Shown piece by piece: positions 11,901 through 20,723 of a DNA stretch of 35,634 nt (position 1 is the stretch's first letter; every line of letters begins with the position of its first letter). The stretch covers positions 388,379 to 424,012 of the forward strand of contig NW_003116458.1 in assembly GCF_000003605.2 (NCBI RefSeq). Direction: 5' to 3'. This DNA is from Saccoglossus kowalevskii. Its lineage: Eukaryota; Hemichordata; Enteropneusta; Harrimaniidae. The notes under the pieces were generated by a model that saw nothing but the letters and a program-made list of their open reading frames with translations, was not told the DNA's origin and searched no databases. The position numbers were made by a program, and so were the translations under genes.

Positions 11901-14900
11901 ATACACTGTGTAACTGTTTGAGCAGTGTGCCCTCTAAACCGATATGACACGTCACTGATGCACAACAAATTTGATAGTTGGCCTAATACACTAAAACTCG
12001 TACATTGATATAGTGATGACAAAAAACATCTTTTTATCATGTGCGTTTGACAAGCGAATAACTCACTTGTTTGCAAAGTGCAAAATTCAACTTACATTCA
12101 TCGTAAGCAAATGTTTTCTCTTTATTTTAGCTGGAATTAATTTTTTACTGAAAAGACTTTTTGAGTGGTTATTTATTTTCACTGAATTTTGGTAAGTAGA
12201 ATGTAAAATATGGGTAAAAATTTGCTTCCTTTTTATTTTCACTGAATCATTCCTTCAGTGAAAATAGCGAGAATTAATTATTTTCAAGTCAACATAAAGT
12301 ATTTTACAGTAAAGATTACATGTCAAATGGTTAAAATAAGACAGGAAACAATTTTACATTGCTGCTATACTGAAAAAGATTGTATGCATCAACAAATAGA
12401 ATTTAGAGAATTTTTATACAGGTACCTTGTTGTATCAGCTGGTTCTGGAGGTGGAAATCCAAAAGCATTGATATGGAACACTTCATCTTCATACCATCCT
12501 TCAGCAAGTACAAAACAGTTCTCAGTAAACAAACCAGAGTGGAAATCTGCTTGTGATAAATCTAACTGTACAGCGCCAGTTGGGTCTTCTAGGAAATATT
12601 TGCCCTCTTTCAGTTGTGTTAACATACCAAGTACAATGATTTCACCAAGTTTGGATGTACTTCCTAATAAAAACTCCACAGGTTTCAACTGAAATAGCAT
12701 ACATTGCAATATATATTTATATGTCCAACTTAATATCTTATGCAAGTTACTCCTTCTCTATTTCTTGTCTTATCATCCTCTCTAATTTGTGATTTCCAAA
12801 GATTGGTGTTATTTTCTTCAATTTGTTTTGTAAAACTTCTTAATTGGTTTCTGGTTCAAGTGACAAATTTAAGCTTATTTTTTATGATCAGTATGTATGC
12901 AAAATAACGATTTGTGTAATGTGCTCTAAGACACAATGTGATCAAAGAGAGTTATGTTTTGTTAGTTGATTGAGGGTGCTACCACTGGCAGACCTCTAGG
13001 TCAGAAAGCCTGATAAGGGCTATATTACCAATAGTGCCCTGGGTAAACAAAATTAACAATTGGTAGAAATGTGTTTTTAATTTTTCTCCCATACTCTTTG
13101 TTTTTACATTTTATTTAAGTTAAGAAATGGTGAGTCTAAATTGGTCATACATGGTGATATCATGGCAATCGTCATTGCGACAATTTTAAAAACAATGTAC
13201 TTCGCCATTGTAGTAAATGTAATACTGTATTTATCTGAGTAAGAGCCCATGCCTAGGCAAACGCCCATCCCCTAATTTTGATGGTCATGTCAGGGTGTAC
13301 TCCCAGGTGGTCTTTGTCTGCACTTGTAATAAAAAAAATAACAAAAACCTATTTTTTGTTTCGTTGTATTAACAACTTCCTTGCAGTCTGTTGTAATCCT
13401 AATAAAAAATGCTCAAAAAATAGTTGTCAATTGTGTAAAACGAGGGGTGATCGCAAAATAGCTGTGACAGCAAGATAGGTAATTTCGCGCTCTGCCTTCA
13501 GGGCAGCACGTTCGCCACTGTTTACATAATTTACATTTATTTTTCAGGATGTTTTAAAACAGAAACGGGAGTTCTTTATTTTGATACATGTCATGGCCCT
13601 GAAAAGAGCAGGCCGTTTTGTTTGTGCTTCCTTAGAAAAGATTCAAGCAAATCTTACAGTATATGGAGAGCCGCAAAGCAAGTGTCGCACTTGTTCGGCT
13701 TTAGCGTCATAGACAATGAAACCAATTGTAGCAACCCGTACCTGGGAGAGTGGTTGAAATCACGTTGTTTTGGCTTTATAATATATTTGTTAGCAGCTTG
13801 CGAATCCATAACTGGGGCCAGTAATTTTGCAATGTTACGCTGAAGACGGCCAATTTTTTTACCATCTTTCATTGCAGCTATTGCATTTCTGTCATGAAAA
13901 TTATTCTTCCGTCGTTGGAGAAATAAAACATTCATAAGACATTCCAACCACCGGGATTTGCTGAATGATAACTTTGACCATGATTAATGAGCGTCTAGTC
14001 TGATAAGAAAGCAATGTTGACTTGACCTCGAAGATGAAACACTAGTAGTGATGTCATTCTTAGCCAATCAGGAAAGCAGATGCTTAAAGGTCAAAGATGA
14101 TTGACAGAAGGTAAACAAAAGCATTGTGTGCCATTACAGCAAAGTCGTTTCCCACAATCCCATTTTTCTTGTATCTTTATTGTGATTAGACATGAATTAA
14201 AAATGCCAAGCTGACAGTCAGCGAAATCCATGGATTAAATTGTGTGTATCGAAATCGACAAACCTTAGGACAAAGCAGTAGGGATTTTTTTACAAATAGA
14301 GATCTGGGAGATTATGAACTTTCGCATTTCCTTATATGGTAGGCTGAAAATACTCTGTAAAATACCGCAAAATTAAGACATGCTGTAACTTATCGCGTTA
14401 CAGTAATAGATGTATAATAACAGTAATTCATACCCCAATAATTATCTGCTTACTATACACACAAATTGTACAATTATCACAAGACAGTGAACCATGTATC
14501 TTTTCCTATGGTTAAGCTAGAAATTCTATTTTGTTACAGTTACAGTACTAGAACACCCATAGTTAGGTTTGAACTTGTAACTCCAACATTAAAAACTTTG
14601 TACTTGTCAAAAATATTCATCATCCACCTTCAAAAAGCTATGACGACAATCAAAACAAAGCCAAAATATTGTGTACACATTATACCAACACAATAAAATA
14701 CAAAAAAAAAAAAAAAACTCTATAAAATTAAATTGTAATAATTTATAAAAATCTACCAGTGTTCCAGTATCCTAACAATGTCCATCAATTGAAACCAATG
14801 AATGCCATAAACACATGGAAATATCTTACCTGAAATTTCTTTCCTTTTTGTTCTTGAGGTGCGCCAGTTACTGGTGCAGTGAATAAATTATGTCTGGATG

Positions 14901-17900
14901 TTCTTTGGTGTAATATATTATATCTTTCACGAAAAATAGCAGTTTTAGAGTCTGCATTTCCATGGAGACTAGGAACAGATGTACTTCTTCAAAAAAAAAG
15001 AACAGAAAGTGATGTCAATTAACTTTCAGATTCTAATGTAATTGGTTACTAGTAACAGATACATTTACGATGCCAGGAATGTTCACATGGTTAGTTAATT
15101 TGAAGACTTTCAGTAACATAGTCACTGCCAAAACATTTGGTGATTTTTCTAAATTCACAAATATGACCACTTTACTGTTGATATTATTTTTACTCTTTGT
15201 TTCACCAAAGTCACATGTATACACTTATTTTGGAATACCTAAAGATGTGCTTTAATTTATTTAAATAACATTTAGACAAATATGGCAGATGAAAACTTTT
15301 CAACTAATCACAACTGTGAATCTGATTTCACTGGAGCGGATGAATATAATTTAAAATATACTTTTCATATAGATGTAGTTTTATGCATTCAGCTCAAGTC
15401 GCTGCACATAGAAGGCACATTTGAATTTTAATCTATGTTTATAAATTATTAAAAACAACATCCATAGTCAATCAAAAATAGCATTTTTTTACTAAAAATT
15501 AAAAAAATTGAATTAACAGTTTATAACTTGACAAACTAATCAGTACAGTGAAGGGCATATAAATTAAAATGGATGTTAGAATTCAAACTGAAGAATCCAA
15601 AAATGGTACTGCAACATCATCGTTAGTTCTAATCAATATTAACGAGTTAGTTCAACATTGTCCAATCAGCAAGCGCACCATTTTGAATAAGTGAGCAATC
15701 ATATCGGTAGTTGCTATGTCAGGTGAAGAAATGTGCACATTGTGGGCAAAGACAATGTTTACATGCAGCTCTTTAGCTCTTGAATGAAAGCTGATGATCA
15801 GTACCAGTATTTACATTTTTTTTTATAAATGCATTCATCATAAGCTAAAGTACAGTTTTATGCCCTTTACTGTATTCAGTCAAACTACAGTTGTAAAAGT
15901 CAACTTACTTTACAAATTTCTTTCTTGCATAATTATATACAAAATGTGGTGCATTAAATACATTAATAACATTGAATATTTGGTCTGTATCCTCTTCACT
16001 ATCTGCATTGCATTCATGAATTGCTTTCTCTATCGTTGACTGATCAATCATCGGTGACAGCACTAAAAGAAAAGAGATATAAATAAAAATACTTTAAAAT
16101 TGAGTATTTTTAATGTTATATATTGCAGCAAATATATGTAAATGTATATGTATACTCACATTGTTGCTTTTGTACAGCTTCAATAAGCCTATCGATCCAA
16201 TCATATCGCTCTGTGTCATCAACTGTCATCAGGGCTTCTACTAGAAATTTACTAGCATCACTGAAAATGAAAGCATTGGTATACTCATTGTGAATAGAAT
16301 TTAACAGCTAAAGAACCAGGTCAAAACATTACAATGTATTGAATTACTCACAACATCAAATATCAAATTTATTCATGATCTTTATTTTACTTTATGGAAA
16401 CAAGTAATTCAAAGATGAAAACAATAGACTAAAAACCGGGCATTTTCTGAAGGATCGCCCCCTGGGTGTGTGTGAATTGTCTCGATATTACCTGCATGTG
16501 GGACATCTAGATACAGTCATGAATCTTGCTAATTCTAAAGACTGTGAACGACAATGTTTCTTTACTACATATTTACCCATCATCCGCCTGCACGGTGTTG
16601 TCTCGTTTGGACATTCCTCCCTCTACAACACCATGCGGTAATTTTATTCATAACCGTGTATGTCACATGGTTGCGCGTTAGAAAGTTTACGACCAACAGA
16701 AAGCTTTGTTACAATGACTGTCAGAAAGCACTTGGAGCTTTGCATTTCTGATGTCTTCGGCTTCATTTCTGCCGATATATGTTGCAGTGACATCATGAGC
16801 TTTGAGATATAACACCTACTCTTCTATAATACTCAACAGTGGTGACAACACTATTACCATGCTCGATGGTCGCAAGGCCGGTAAAGCATAATAACATAAG
16901 GATTTACTATTTCCAGTGCGACTAAAAACACATCAGACTTGGCACTAAGTATAGTTTGAATAGCTTTGGTCTAAATATCAGTGAGTTGCATGATGTATGG
17001 ATATCGTTGCTGTATTGCCTCGACATCCAAGTCAACACAGCTTCCACTGTGCGTAACAACATTTATTCTCGGGTCAGGCATTTTCACCGCTTGGCAACCA
17101 TCATGGTGAAAACAAAGGCCAATAAATTCTCAGAAAACGGTATTTTGGGATGGTTGTTGATACCCCCCTGAACAGTGTAACAAGATTACCCCTACATACA
17201 CAACATATTTAAATTTGGTTGTTTAGGATTTCTTCAATGATAAGTTTGTGCTGTTTTCTCGATTTTAGCTATTTTCACTGGCTTTTCGACAATTATTAAA
17301 AATGTTGAACTGTCTTGAATAAACAAAAATTTATTCACTGCCATTATTTCACTTAAAAATACTGTAAAATACTTTATTTTCGCTTGGAAATAATTTTCGC
17401 TGAAGGAATGATTCAGTGAAAATAAAATCCAGTGAATGTGCCATTTTGCCTATATTTTACAAAATAAGTGAAAATAAACTCTATACAAAACACCCAAAAG
17501 CGAAAATTAAATTCAGCTAAAATAAAGTATTTAACAGTAATTCAAAGAGGAAATAAAATGGACTAAAAAACCTTATAGGGTAATTTATATTTTAGTTACA
17601 GATCAATATAAATCTGTTTACTGCATGCTGATATTTTTATTCTGAAGTAATAAATCATAAACTGTATTAACCAATCAATATTAAAATACGAAAACAAACG
17701 GGACTGTTTACATTTTCCTAGTTTGCTACAAGCACGTCCAGGCTTGTCCAATGGAATGGTTTCCGATCCCGTGTTAAGGTCGACAGGGAGTATGCAATCG
17801 ATACAAAATTATATAAAATAAAATATTAAAATAATGCATTTTTAAGCTAAAGTTGTAATAAACATTATTATTGAAATTGTTTTTTATATTCTATTAATTT

Positions 17901-18067
17901 TCTGAATACGACATAAAATCGGTTACATCGCAACAACTAAACATTTTAACAGCACATGAACAGAGAATACGGTGAACTGTTTATTATAATAGAGAAGCTC
18001 ACCTTTTTAGCGATAACCCATTCATTTTGAAAGCAGAGACGACCTCCGACTTCAGTTTAGTCGCCAT
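5973..18067 (-). CDS. POLE2: DNA polymerase epsilon subunit 2 (B subunit), complete gene
   Basis: Eleven exons on the minus strand join into 1566 nt: 521 residues plus stop, against 527 in human POLE2 from memory. Exons from 5' to 3' are 18003-18067, 16160-16260, 15909-16062, 14830-14986, 12426-12688, 11049-11311, 10809-10923, 9586-9772, 7522-7698, 7001-7068 and 5973-5988. All junctions are GT..AG and all phases agree. The product is the non-catalytic B subunit of the replicative leading-strand polymerase, acting in the nucleus in chromosome replication. Seen here are an N-terminal helical region (about residues 1-75), an OB-fold region with FFLEDPTG-like sequence ([14 protein letters not shown]), then the inactivated calcineurin-like phosphoesterase domain with [47 protein letters not shown] and QGHLCPLPL. 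It is convergent with the ATP-grasp gene and head to head with CASD1. Confidence 0.96.
6100..6700. repeat. Interspersed repeat with terminal hairpin, copy in POLE2 intron 10
   Basis: The stretch has the same word pattern as the array at 8100-9131: 'ggctatc/ggccatc', 'atgtatgatgt...gtaaagtttgaatg', then 'ctaagatacaggtggacacggacgg', then a run of gaca repeats. It ends in a hairpin at about 6645-6677 (tccctgttt pairing with aacaggga), followed by cCTAAG. It is non-coding. Confidence 0.55.
7001..7068 (-). CDS. POLE2: POLE2 coding exon 10
   Basis: It encodes residues 495-517, [19 protein letters not shown] and on, the conserved end of the phosphoesterase domain. Acceptor atgtag, donor gacag followed by gtaatt. 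It enters in phase 0 and leaves with two bases of a serine codon. Confidence 0.93.
7522..7698 (-). CDS. POLE2: POLE2 coding exon 9
   Basis: It encodes residues 436-494 with the conserved [26 protein letters not shown] and ADKYEAFT blocks. Acceptor ttgtag, donor aacacg followed by gtatgt. Both ends are phase 0. Confidence 0.95.
7806..7820. repeat. Short (AAT)n microsatellite
   Basis: A run of about five aat trinucleotides lies in POLE2 intron 8, followed by A-rich sequence. No function is implied. Confidence 0.6.
7947..9131. repeat. Composite interspersed repeat with internal ~146-bp units and terminal hairpin
   Basis: This fills much of POLE2 intron 8. Related blocks starting 'aacaagatggctgccagtcg' recur at about 8235, 8385, 8525, 8800 and 8925. 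The 8521-8690 block recurs about 402 bp later, so there is also a higher-order duplication. Each block contains 'catggacatgtat' and 'caaatttgaatgaaaactgac'. The right end is a long hairpin at 9097-9131: AGTCCC and GTTT on the left pair with AAAC and GGGACT on the right around an inner GGAC/GTCC stem. The left end begins AGTCCCCGTT (7947-7956), nearly matching the right end inverted. No coding capacity. Confidence 0.6.
9132..9420. repeat. SINE-like interspersed sequence with dispersed-repeat motif
   Basis: The block at 9288-9345 reads 'taccaagtttcattaaaatc' followed by 'cagtggttcttgagatatcg' and then a ca/gaca-rich tail. I recognise this pattern from dispersed repeats of many invertebrate genomes. 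A short tandem of 'acca' lies at 9236-9251. No element boundary or coding frame could be set, so family assignment is open. Confidence 0.4.
9586..9772 (-). CDS. POLE2: POLE2 coding exon 8
   Basis: It encodes residues 373-435, including [20 protein letters not shown] and [10 protein letters not shown], among the best-conserved POLE2 blocks. Acceptor cttgtag, donor gctcat followed by gtaagt. The first base completes an arginine codon from exon 7. Confidence 0.96.
9862..10790. repeat. Minisatellite array, ~26-28 bp unit, filling POLE2 intron 7
   Basis: Roughly 35 head-to-tail units of the form 'gtggatatgactgggtacag' plus 'gatcat' run from about 9862 to 10790, with length variants (gtgg or gtgtgg) and point variants (ccgggaacagaa, ctggatacagg). 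The array occupies most of the 1036-bp intron. The open frames across it in both directions are by-products of a repeat lacking stops in some registers. Its unit resembles the end of the flanking POLE2 exon (see findings). Confidence 0.95.
10809..10923 (-). CDS. POLE2: POLE2 coding exon 7
   Basis: It encodes residues 335-373 with [18 protein letters not shown], the phosphoesterase-domain VPGP-DPG block. Acceptor ttattttag, donor cccag followed by gtgagt. It directly borders the minisatellite array; only the donor and about 10 bases separate them. Confidence 0.96.
11049..11311 (-). CDS. POLE2: POLE2 coding exon 6
   Basis: It encodes residues 247-335 with [25 protein letters not shown] and [14 protein letters not shown], the core of the inactivated calcineurin-like domain. 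Acceptor gttgcag, donor aaag followed by gtatgg. Confidence 0.97.
11398..11607. mobile_element. TA-flanked miniature element, family A, copy 1
   Basis: The right end is aaaataaagtattttacag followed by ta; the left end is a worn inverted match (tttaaaatactttatttt). The interior contains the imperfect palindrome ttcactgaaggaatgattca followed by gtgaa. Same family as 12119-12309 (opposite orientation) and 17362-17537. Lies in POLE2 intron 5. The TA target and short inverted ends suggest a Tc1/mariner-type miniature element; no transposase is present. Confidence 0.7.
12119..12309. mobile_element. TA-flanked miniature element, family A, copy 2 (inverted)
   Basis: The right end is cataaagtattttacag followed by ta. 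The interior, read on the minus strand, repeats the same landmarks as copy 1, including cactgaaggaatgattcagt and agtcttttcagt. The left terminus is degraded (ctctttattttag). Copies 1 and 2 form an inverted pair within POLE2 intron 5. Confidence 0.65.
12426..12688 (-). CDS. POLE2: POLE2 coding exon 5
   Basis: It encodes residues 160-247 (OB-fold region), with [37 protein letters not shown] and [20 protein letters not shown]. Acceptor ctatttcag, donor acaacaag followed by gtacct. Confidence 0.97.
13223..14140 (-). mobile_element. Truncated DNA element (family C) with HIRAN-like fragment, in POLE2 intron 4
   Basis: The left end (ta, then ctgtatttatctgagtaaga and gcccatgcctaggcaaacgcc) matches the inverted right end of the complete copy at 31620-32901. 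Homology runs to about 14137 (aaacaaaagcattgtgtgcc). The other terminus is missing, so this copy is truncated. On the minus strand it keeps a 97-codon open frame (13654-13947) with a HIRAN-like core, [19 protein letters not shown] followed by [10 protein letters not shown]. It is opposite in orientation to the 31620 copy. The superfamily is not certain; a TA target suggests a Tc1/mariner-like integration. Confidence 0.7.
13654..13947 (-). pseudogene. HIRAN-domain-like coding fragment inside repeat
   Basis: The open frame carries [18 protein letters not shown] then a [12 protein letters not shown] block, resembling the HIRAN domain (D-x-x-A-I/V-x-V ... G-x-x-I/V-G ... L-x-P-x-L). HIRAN is a DNA-end-binding domain found in HLTF and in some transposon-borne genes. 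It lies within a repeat and has no splice-supported neighbours, so I treat it as transposon-derived and not as a host gene. Confidence 0.5.
14830..14986 (-). CDS. POLE2: POLE2 coding exon 4
   Basis: It encodes residues 107-159 with [19 protein letters not shown] and GKKFQ, the conserved linker before the OB-fold. The acceptor is a T-run followed by gaag; the alternative gaagaag shift also exists, but the chosen one gives a lysine codon in frame. Donor ttcag followed by gtaaga. Confidence 0.94.
15909..16062 (-). CDS. POLE2: POLE2 coding exon 3
   Basis: It encodes residues 56-107 with [20 protein letters not shown], matching the family's F-x-x-P-x-F-V-Y-N block. Acceptor tcttttag, donor gtaaa followed by gtaagt. 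Confidence 0.93.
16160..16260 (-). CDS. POLE2: POLE2 coding exon 2
   Basis: It encodes residues 22-56 with [15 protein letters not shown] and [13 protein letters not shown], the N-terminal helical domain. Acceptor cattttcag, donor caacaat followed by gtgagt. Confidence 0.93.
17362..17537. mobile_element. TA-flanked miniature element, family A, copy 3 (most intact)
   Basis: A 176-bp element in POLE2 intron 1. The left inverted repeat ctgtaaaatactttatttt and the right aaaataaagtatttaacag differ by one base over 19. TA dinucleotides flank it at 17360-17361 and 17538-17539. The interior shares the aaggaatgattcagtgaaaa palindrome with the other two copies. Confidence 0.8.
18003..18067 (-). CDS. 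POLE2: POLE2 coding exon 1 with start codon
   Basis: ATG at 18065-18067 (minus) opens [19 protein letters not shown] and on to LK, the expected start of the N-terminal helical domain. The preceding context ccaag gives a fair initiation site. The donor, aaaaag followed by gtgagc, leaves two bases that complete a serine codon in exon 2. Confidence 0.93.
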
Positions 18068-18566
18068 CTTGGAGTTCCCGCCAAACTTTGAAGTTCAATC
18101 AAACGAGTTCTCTTTGACAGCGACACCAGCGTTGAGAGTTGTAAATGTTTTTGTTTTTACCTGGTTTGGCTTCCTTCCACATACCATCCGGTTCTATTTA
18201 AAACGCCAGGTACAATAAACTACTTTCCAAAATTGCTAACACGTGATATCCGCATGGAAGAATCAACTTATTAACTATATTGTTGAACCATTATTGTGGA
18301 GAAATGTTTGTTTCACAAAGAACTGCTGATATAATTTCCATAGTATAAGTATAATTCTGATTACATGTAAAGAGCAGTGGTCGTCGCGACAAGTTCTGTT
18401 CGATATGAGACTTATAGCAACGTATTCAACGCGTTATAAAATACATTGTTTACATAAAAACATGTGCTGGTGGTGTAAAATATCTTTATTGATAGGGTGG
18501 GTGTTCATTAACCTATTTTTTTATTTTATTTATAAATTAATTTCTTTATATATTTTTTTCTACTAA
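18068..18566. promoter_or_regulatory. Upstream region of POLE2 (probable promoter)
   Basis: This stretch lies immediately 5' of the POLE2 start and could also serve CASD1 on the plus strand. No TATA box or specific factor site is convincing. Assignment rests only on position between two head-to-head genes. Confidence 0.35.
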
Positions 18567-18919
18567 GGCCAGACTTTTATTATCCCTTGTTTCGCGAACC
18601 CGCCAAATGAACAGGAGCCGAAAATGAAATAAAATTATTATTTTTATCTTCATTTTTTTACCGCCCGCCGCATAACAAATCCAAGTTGCATTTTCGTGGC
18701 AGTATCATGATCAAAGTATCGAAGTCTCGTGCAGATGAGAAACAAGGTTATACATGGAATAAAATTTTATTTCATTTCTCCTCTCCGATCTCACTTACAA
18801 TTCTTTGAGAATCACACAAATCTGATGGAAAAAAAGAATTAATTTTATTTTTTTTTCGCCCTCCTCAAAAAAATTGCCTTATAAAAACTCGCGAAACAAG
18901 GAATAAAAAAAGTCTGGCC
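18567..18919. mobile_element. PIF/Harbinger-type miniature element
   Basis: The 353-bp element starts GGCCAGACTTTTATTATCCC, continuing ttgtttcgcg, and ends with an imperfect inverted match (cgcgaaacaaggaataaaaa, then aagtctggcc). A TAA triplet flanks both ends (18564-18566 and 18920-18922). A 3-bp TWA duplication with GGCC termini is typical of PIF/Harbinger insertions. There is no coding capacity; subterminal T-rich blocks flank a CpG-richer centre. Confidence 0.8.
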
Positions 18920-19760
18920 TAATCATTAATTACTATTAGTATTCTTCTTTTTTCTTGAGGGAGTAATGAGACAAACACAATGAATACTCTAAGCAATTAA
19001 AGATTAGTAGAAAAAAAATTATTTAAAAAAAAACTAAAAAAAAATAAATAAAAATAGTAATTTACTAAAAACTTTTTTTCTGGTTCCAAAATTTCTAGCA
19101 AGTAATTTTTAAAATATATTTGTCTGTAAAAAAATATTTTGGTGGAATAATTTATTGTTTTTATGATTTTTGTATTGTAAAGAACATTTTGCTTTGAAAA
19201 TGATTTAAACTGACCCAAATTTTGGAAAGAGACGTCTATTTTTGAATGGTGTACGCTAGTTTCACCTTCCATCATTGTCTCACAATCATGTTTGTACGAC
19301 TAATAATCACACAAGTAGGTAATAAATTGTAACAATATACATGATGTTCCTTTCTTTCATTTTTCCTTGATTTCTATGTTTCTCAGATTATAACTTTAAT
19401 TTTTAAAACATTATTCTCTGTGCTGATGGTTCAGCATCAGATGGTCAACCTTATATAAATGGTTTTTGTTTATCACTATTATATTTTTTTCAATTTCAAA
19501 GTCCAGTAGGGTCACCGAGAATCGCCTACAATAAATAAAGTTATTCACCAGGGGTGCTAATATTGTGTATTGACTCAAAGAGCACACAAACCATACTGAA
19601 TCATTTAAAGCACGAATAGTTTTTGATCATTGAAACACCTTGTATGCATTAATAGAGCATGTGTAACGTTTTTTCCCAAAGTGATGCTAGTTTTCTGGCC
19701 TTTTATTAAATGAATTCATGTGATATTGACATCTGAGTTTTTGCAAACTAAAGTCATAGC
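18920..19760. other. Non-coding stretch between POLE2 and CASD1
   Basis: A/T homopolymer-rich DNA (especially 19010-19140) with no recognised exon. It may contain unrecognised 5' exons of CASD1, but none of the known N-terminal motifs was found. Confidence 0.4.
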
Positions 19761-19763
19761 ACT

Positions 19764-20723
19764 GTGTACTACAAAAATGTACAAAAAAGCACTGTGTACT
19801 ACAAAAATGTACAAATGTACAAGAATCGTACAAATGTACAAGAATCAAACAAAGCTCTTAAGGCCTGCTTCAAAATGAATCAGCTATTATTTTCGGCAAC
19901 TTGTACACCACTTAGAATTCATTTGAAGATGTTTGATGCAGTAGTTAGACCAATTCTCTTATACTGCACTGAAATATGGTCTAGTGATATTATTGCCCAC
20001 ACAAAACAGCTTTGGAATTTGACAACACCCATGGAAAAACTCCATACCAAATTCTGCAAGTTTTTATTAAAGGTGAACAGCAGAGCCTCAAACTTGCCAT
20101 GTTTAATTGAATTAGGGAGGTACAATTGTTAAAATATTGGATGAGGGTTCAGGAAATGCCTGAAAATACATTAGTATATGAAGCATACAAGCTTGGTATT
20201 AAGATGCATGATTCTGGTACTAAAAACTGGGTATCTGGTGTGAAAAAGATTTTGGAAAACCTAAATTTAAGTAATATCTGGAAAGATGGGCAAATTAAAT
20301 ACAGCAATGCTACTATTGAAGACATTACAAAAAAACAAATTGAGAACATACAGAGAAATAAAAACTGATTTTTCTTTTGAAAAATATCTCCAAATAATTA
20401 AAAATCCACTATATTGTGCTGCAATGACTAAACTTAGAATAAGTGCCCACCGTTTACAGATTGAATCAGGCAGATACAAAAACATCTCCATCTCTGATAG
20501 AATATGCCCTGTTTGTGATCTTGGAGAAATTGAAGATGTGAAACATTTCCTTTTCACGTGTCAGCTATATGATAAAGAGAGAACCAGCCTTTTTACTAAA
20601 CATAAAATGTATGGAGAGACATTAATAAACATATTAAATAATAAAAACGATCACATAATTAAAGACGTTTCAAAACACGATTATACTTGCTTTATGCTTA
20701 GGGAGCAAAAAATCAAACAATAA
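19764..20723 (+). pseudogene. LINE-type ORF2 C-terminal fragment
   Basis: It encodes the region after the reverse transcriptase of a non-LTR element: FDAVVRPILLYCTEIW, then MEKLHTKFCKFLLKVNSRAS and ELGR, then WMRVQEMPE, and last a zinc-binding tail, ICPVCDLGEIEDVKHFLFTC (C-x2-C ... H-x4-C) at about 20499-20560. It is read in three segments, 19764-20132, 20126-20368 and about 20286-20723. The frame changes near 20125 and returns near 20350, so two opposite indels break it. The 5' portion (endonuclease, palm) is absent: a 5'-truncated copy as usual for LINEs. Confidence 0.85.

Noticed and set aside
12258-12692. 144-codon plus-strand open frame
   Set aside because: It is the antisense of POLE2 exon 5, which has clear conserved protein sequence and splice sites on the minus strand.
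18027-18218. 63-codon plus-strand open frame overlapping the POLE2 start as a possible CASD1 first exon
   Set aside because: It is partly antisense to POLE2 exon 1 and its translation lacks the expected features of the CASD1 N-terminus.
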